DNA from: Pigoraptor vietnamica
Taxonomy: Eukaryota > Opisthokonta > Filasterea
Assembly: GCA_943704525.1 (NCBI GenBank)
Contig: CALSCQ010000642.1
Span: 1 to 19,063 of the forward strand
Length of the DNA stretch: 19,063 nt
Reading direction: 5' to 3'
Shown: one piece after another, positions 18,905-19,063 of the stretch
How positions within the stretch are numbered: the stretch's first letter is position 1
Layout of the letters: each line of letters opens with the position of its first letter
Position numbers and translations under genes: made by a program
The notes under the pieces: model-generated
Databases searched by the model: none
Told to the model about the DNA's origin: nothing
Seen by the model: only the letters and a program-made list of their open reading frames with translations

Positions 18905-18913
18905 CTGCACGTC

Positions 18914-19063
<150 letters not shown>

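Overview
The window is nuclear DNA of a eukaryote with a GC-rich genome, most likely a protist. Three of its genes are split by GT-AG introns, one encodes eukaryotic ribosomal protein eS27, ankyrin and WD40 genes are present, and noncoding DNA is full of (CA)n/(TG)n tracts. I cannot name the lineage. I see no bacterial operon structure, tRNA, rRNA or CRISPR array.

Left arm (1-3733, minus strand): an ankyrin-repeat protein gene. Eleven coding exons join in frame from a start codon at 3733, and the gene runs off the left edge inside a TG-repeat intron. From 3734 to 4907 lies a divergent intergenic region with a 127-bp tandem duplication and an AT-rich island.

Centre (4908-13887): genes with no long introns. 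They are a 2-oxoglutarate/Fe(II) dioxygenase (plus strand); two tandem paralogues of an unrecognised protein in a duplicated unit of about 1.2 kb bounded by CA tracts; an F-box protein gene whose reading frame is displaced three times in the same direction; and a 698-residue protein with a SUMO-interacting motif and a duplicated C-terminal module (the last four all minus strand). The noncoding DNA here repeatedly carries the hexamer TGTAAC/GTTACA, sometimes paired 10-11 bp apart.

Right arm (14518-18904): the eS27 gene (plus, four coding exons) is divergent from the SUMO-motif gene across a second AT-rich island and convergent with a WD40 gene (minus). The WD40 protein ends in a zinc-ribbon-like cysteine cluster and a CaaX prenylation box. 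Its one internal intron is 240 nt, a multiple of three, with no in-frame stop. The gene is cut at its 5' end by the right edge, again inside a TG/CA-repeat intron.

No single pathway joins these genes. The points of most interest are the TGTAAC elements, the CA-bounded tandem duplication, the F-box frame displacements, the unusual GTGCGT splice donors, microsatellites at splice sites, and the readable intron and CaaX box of the WD40 protein.
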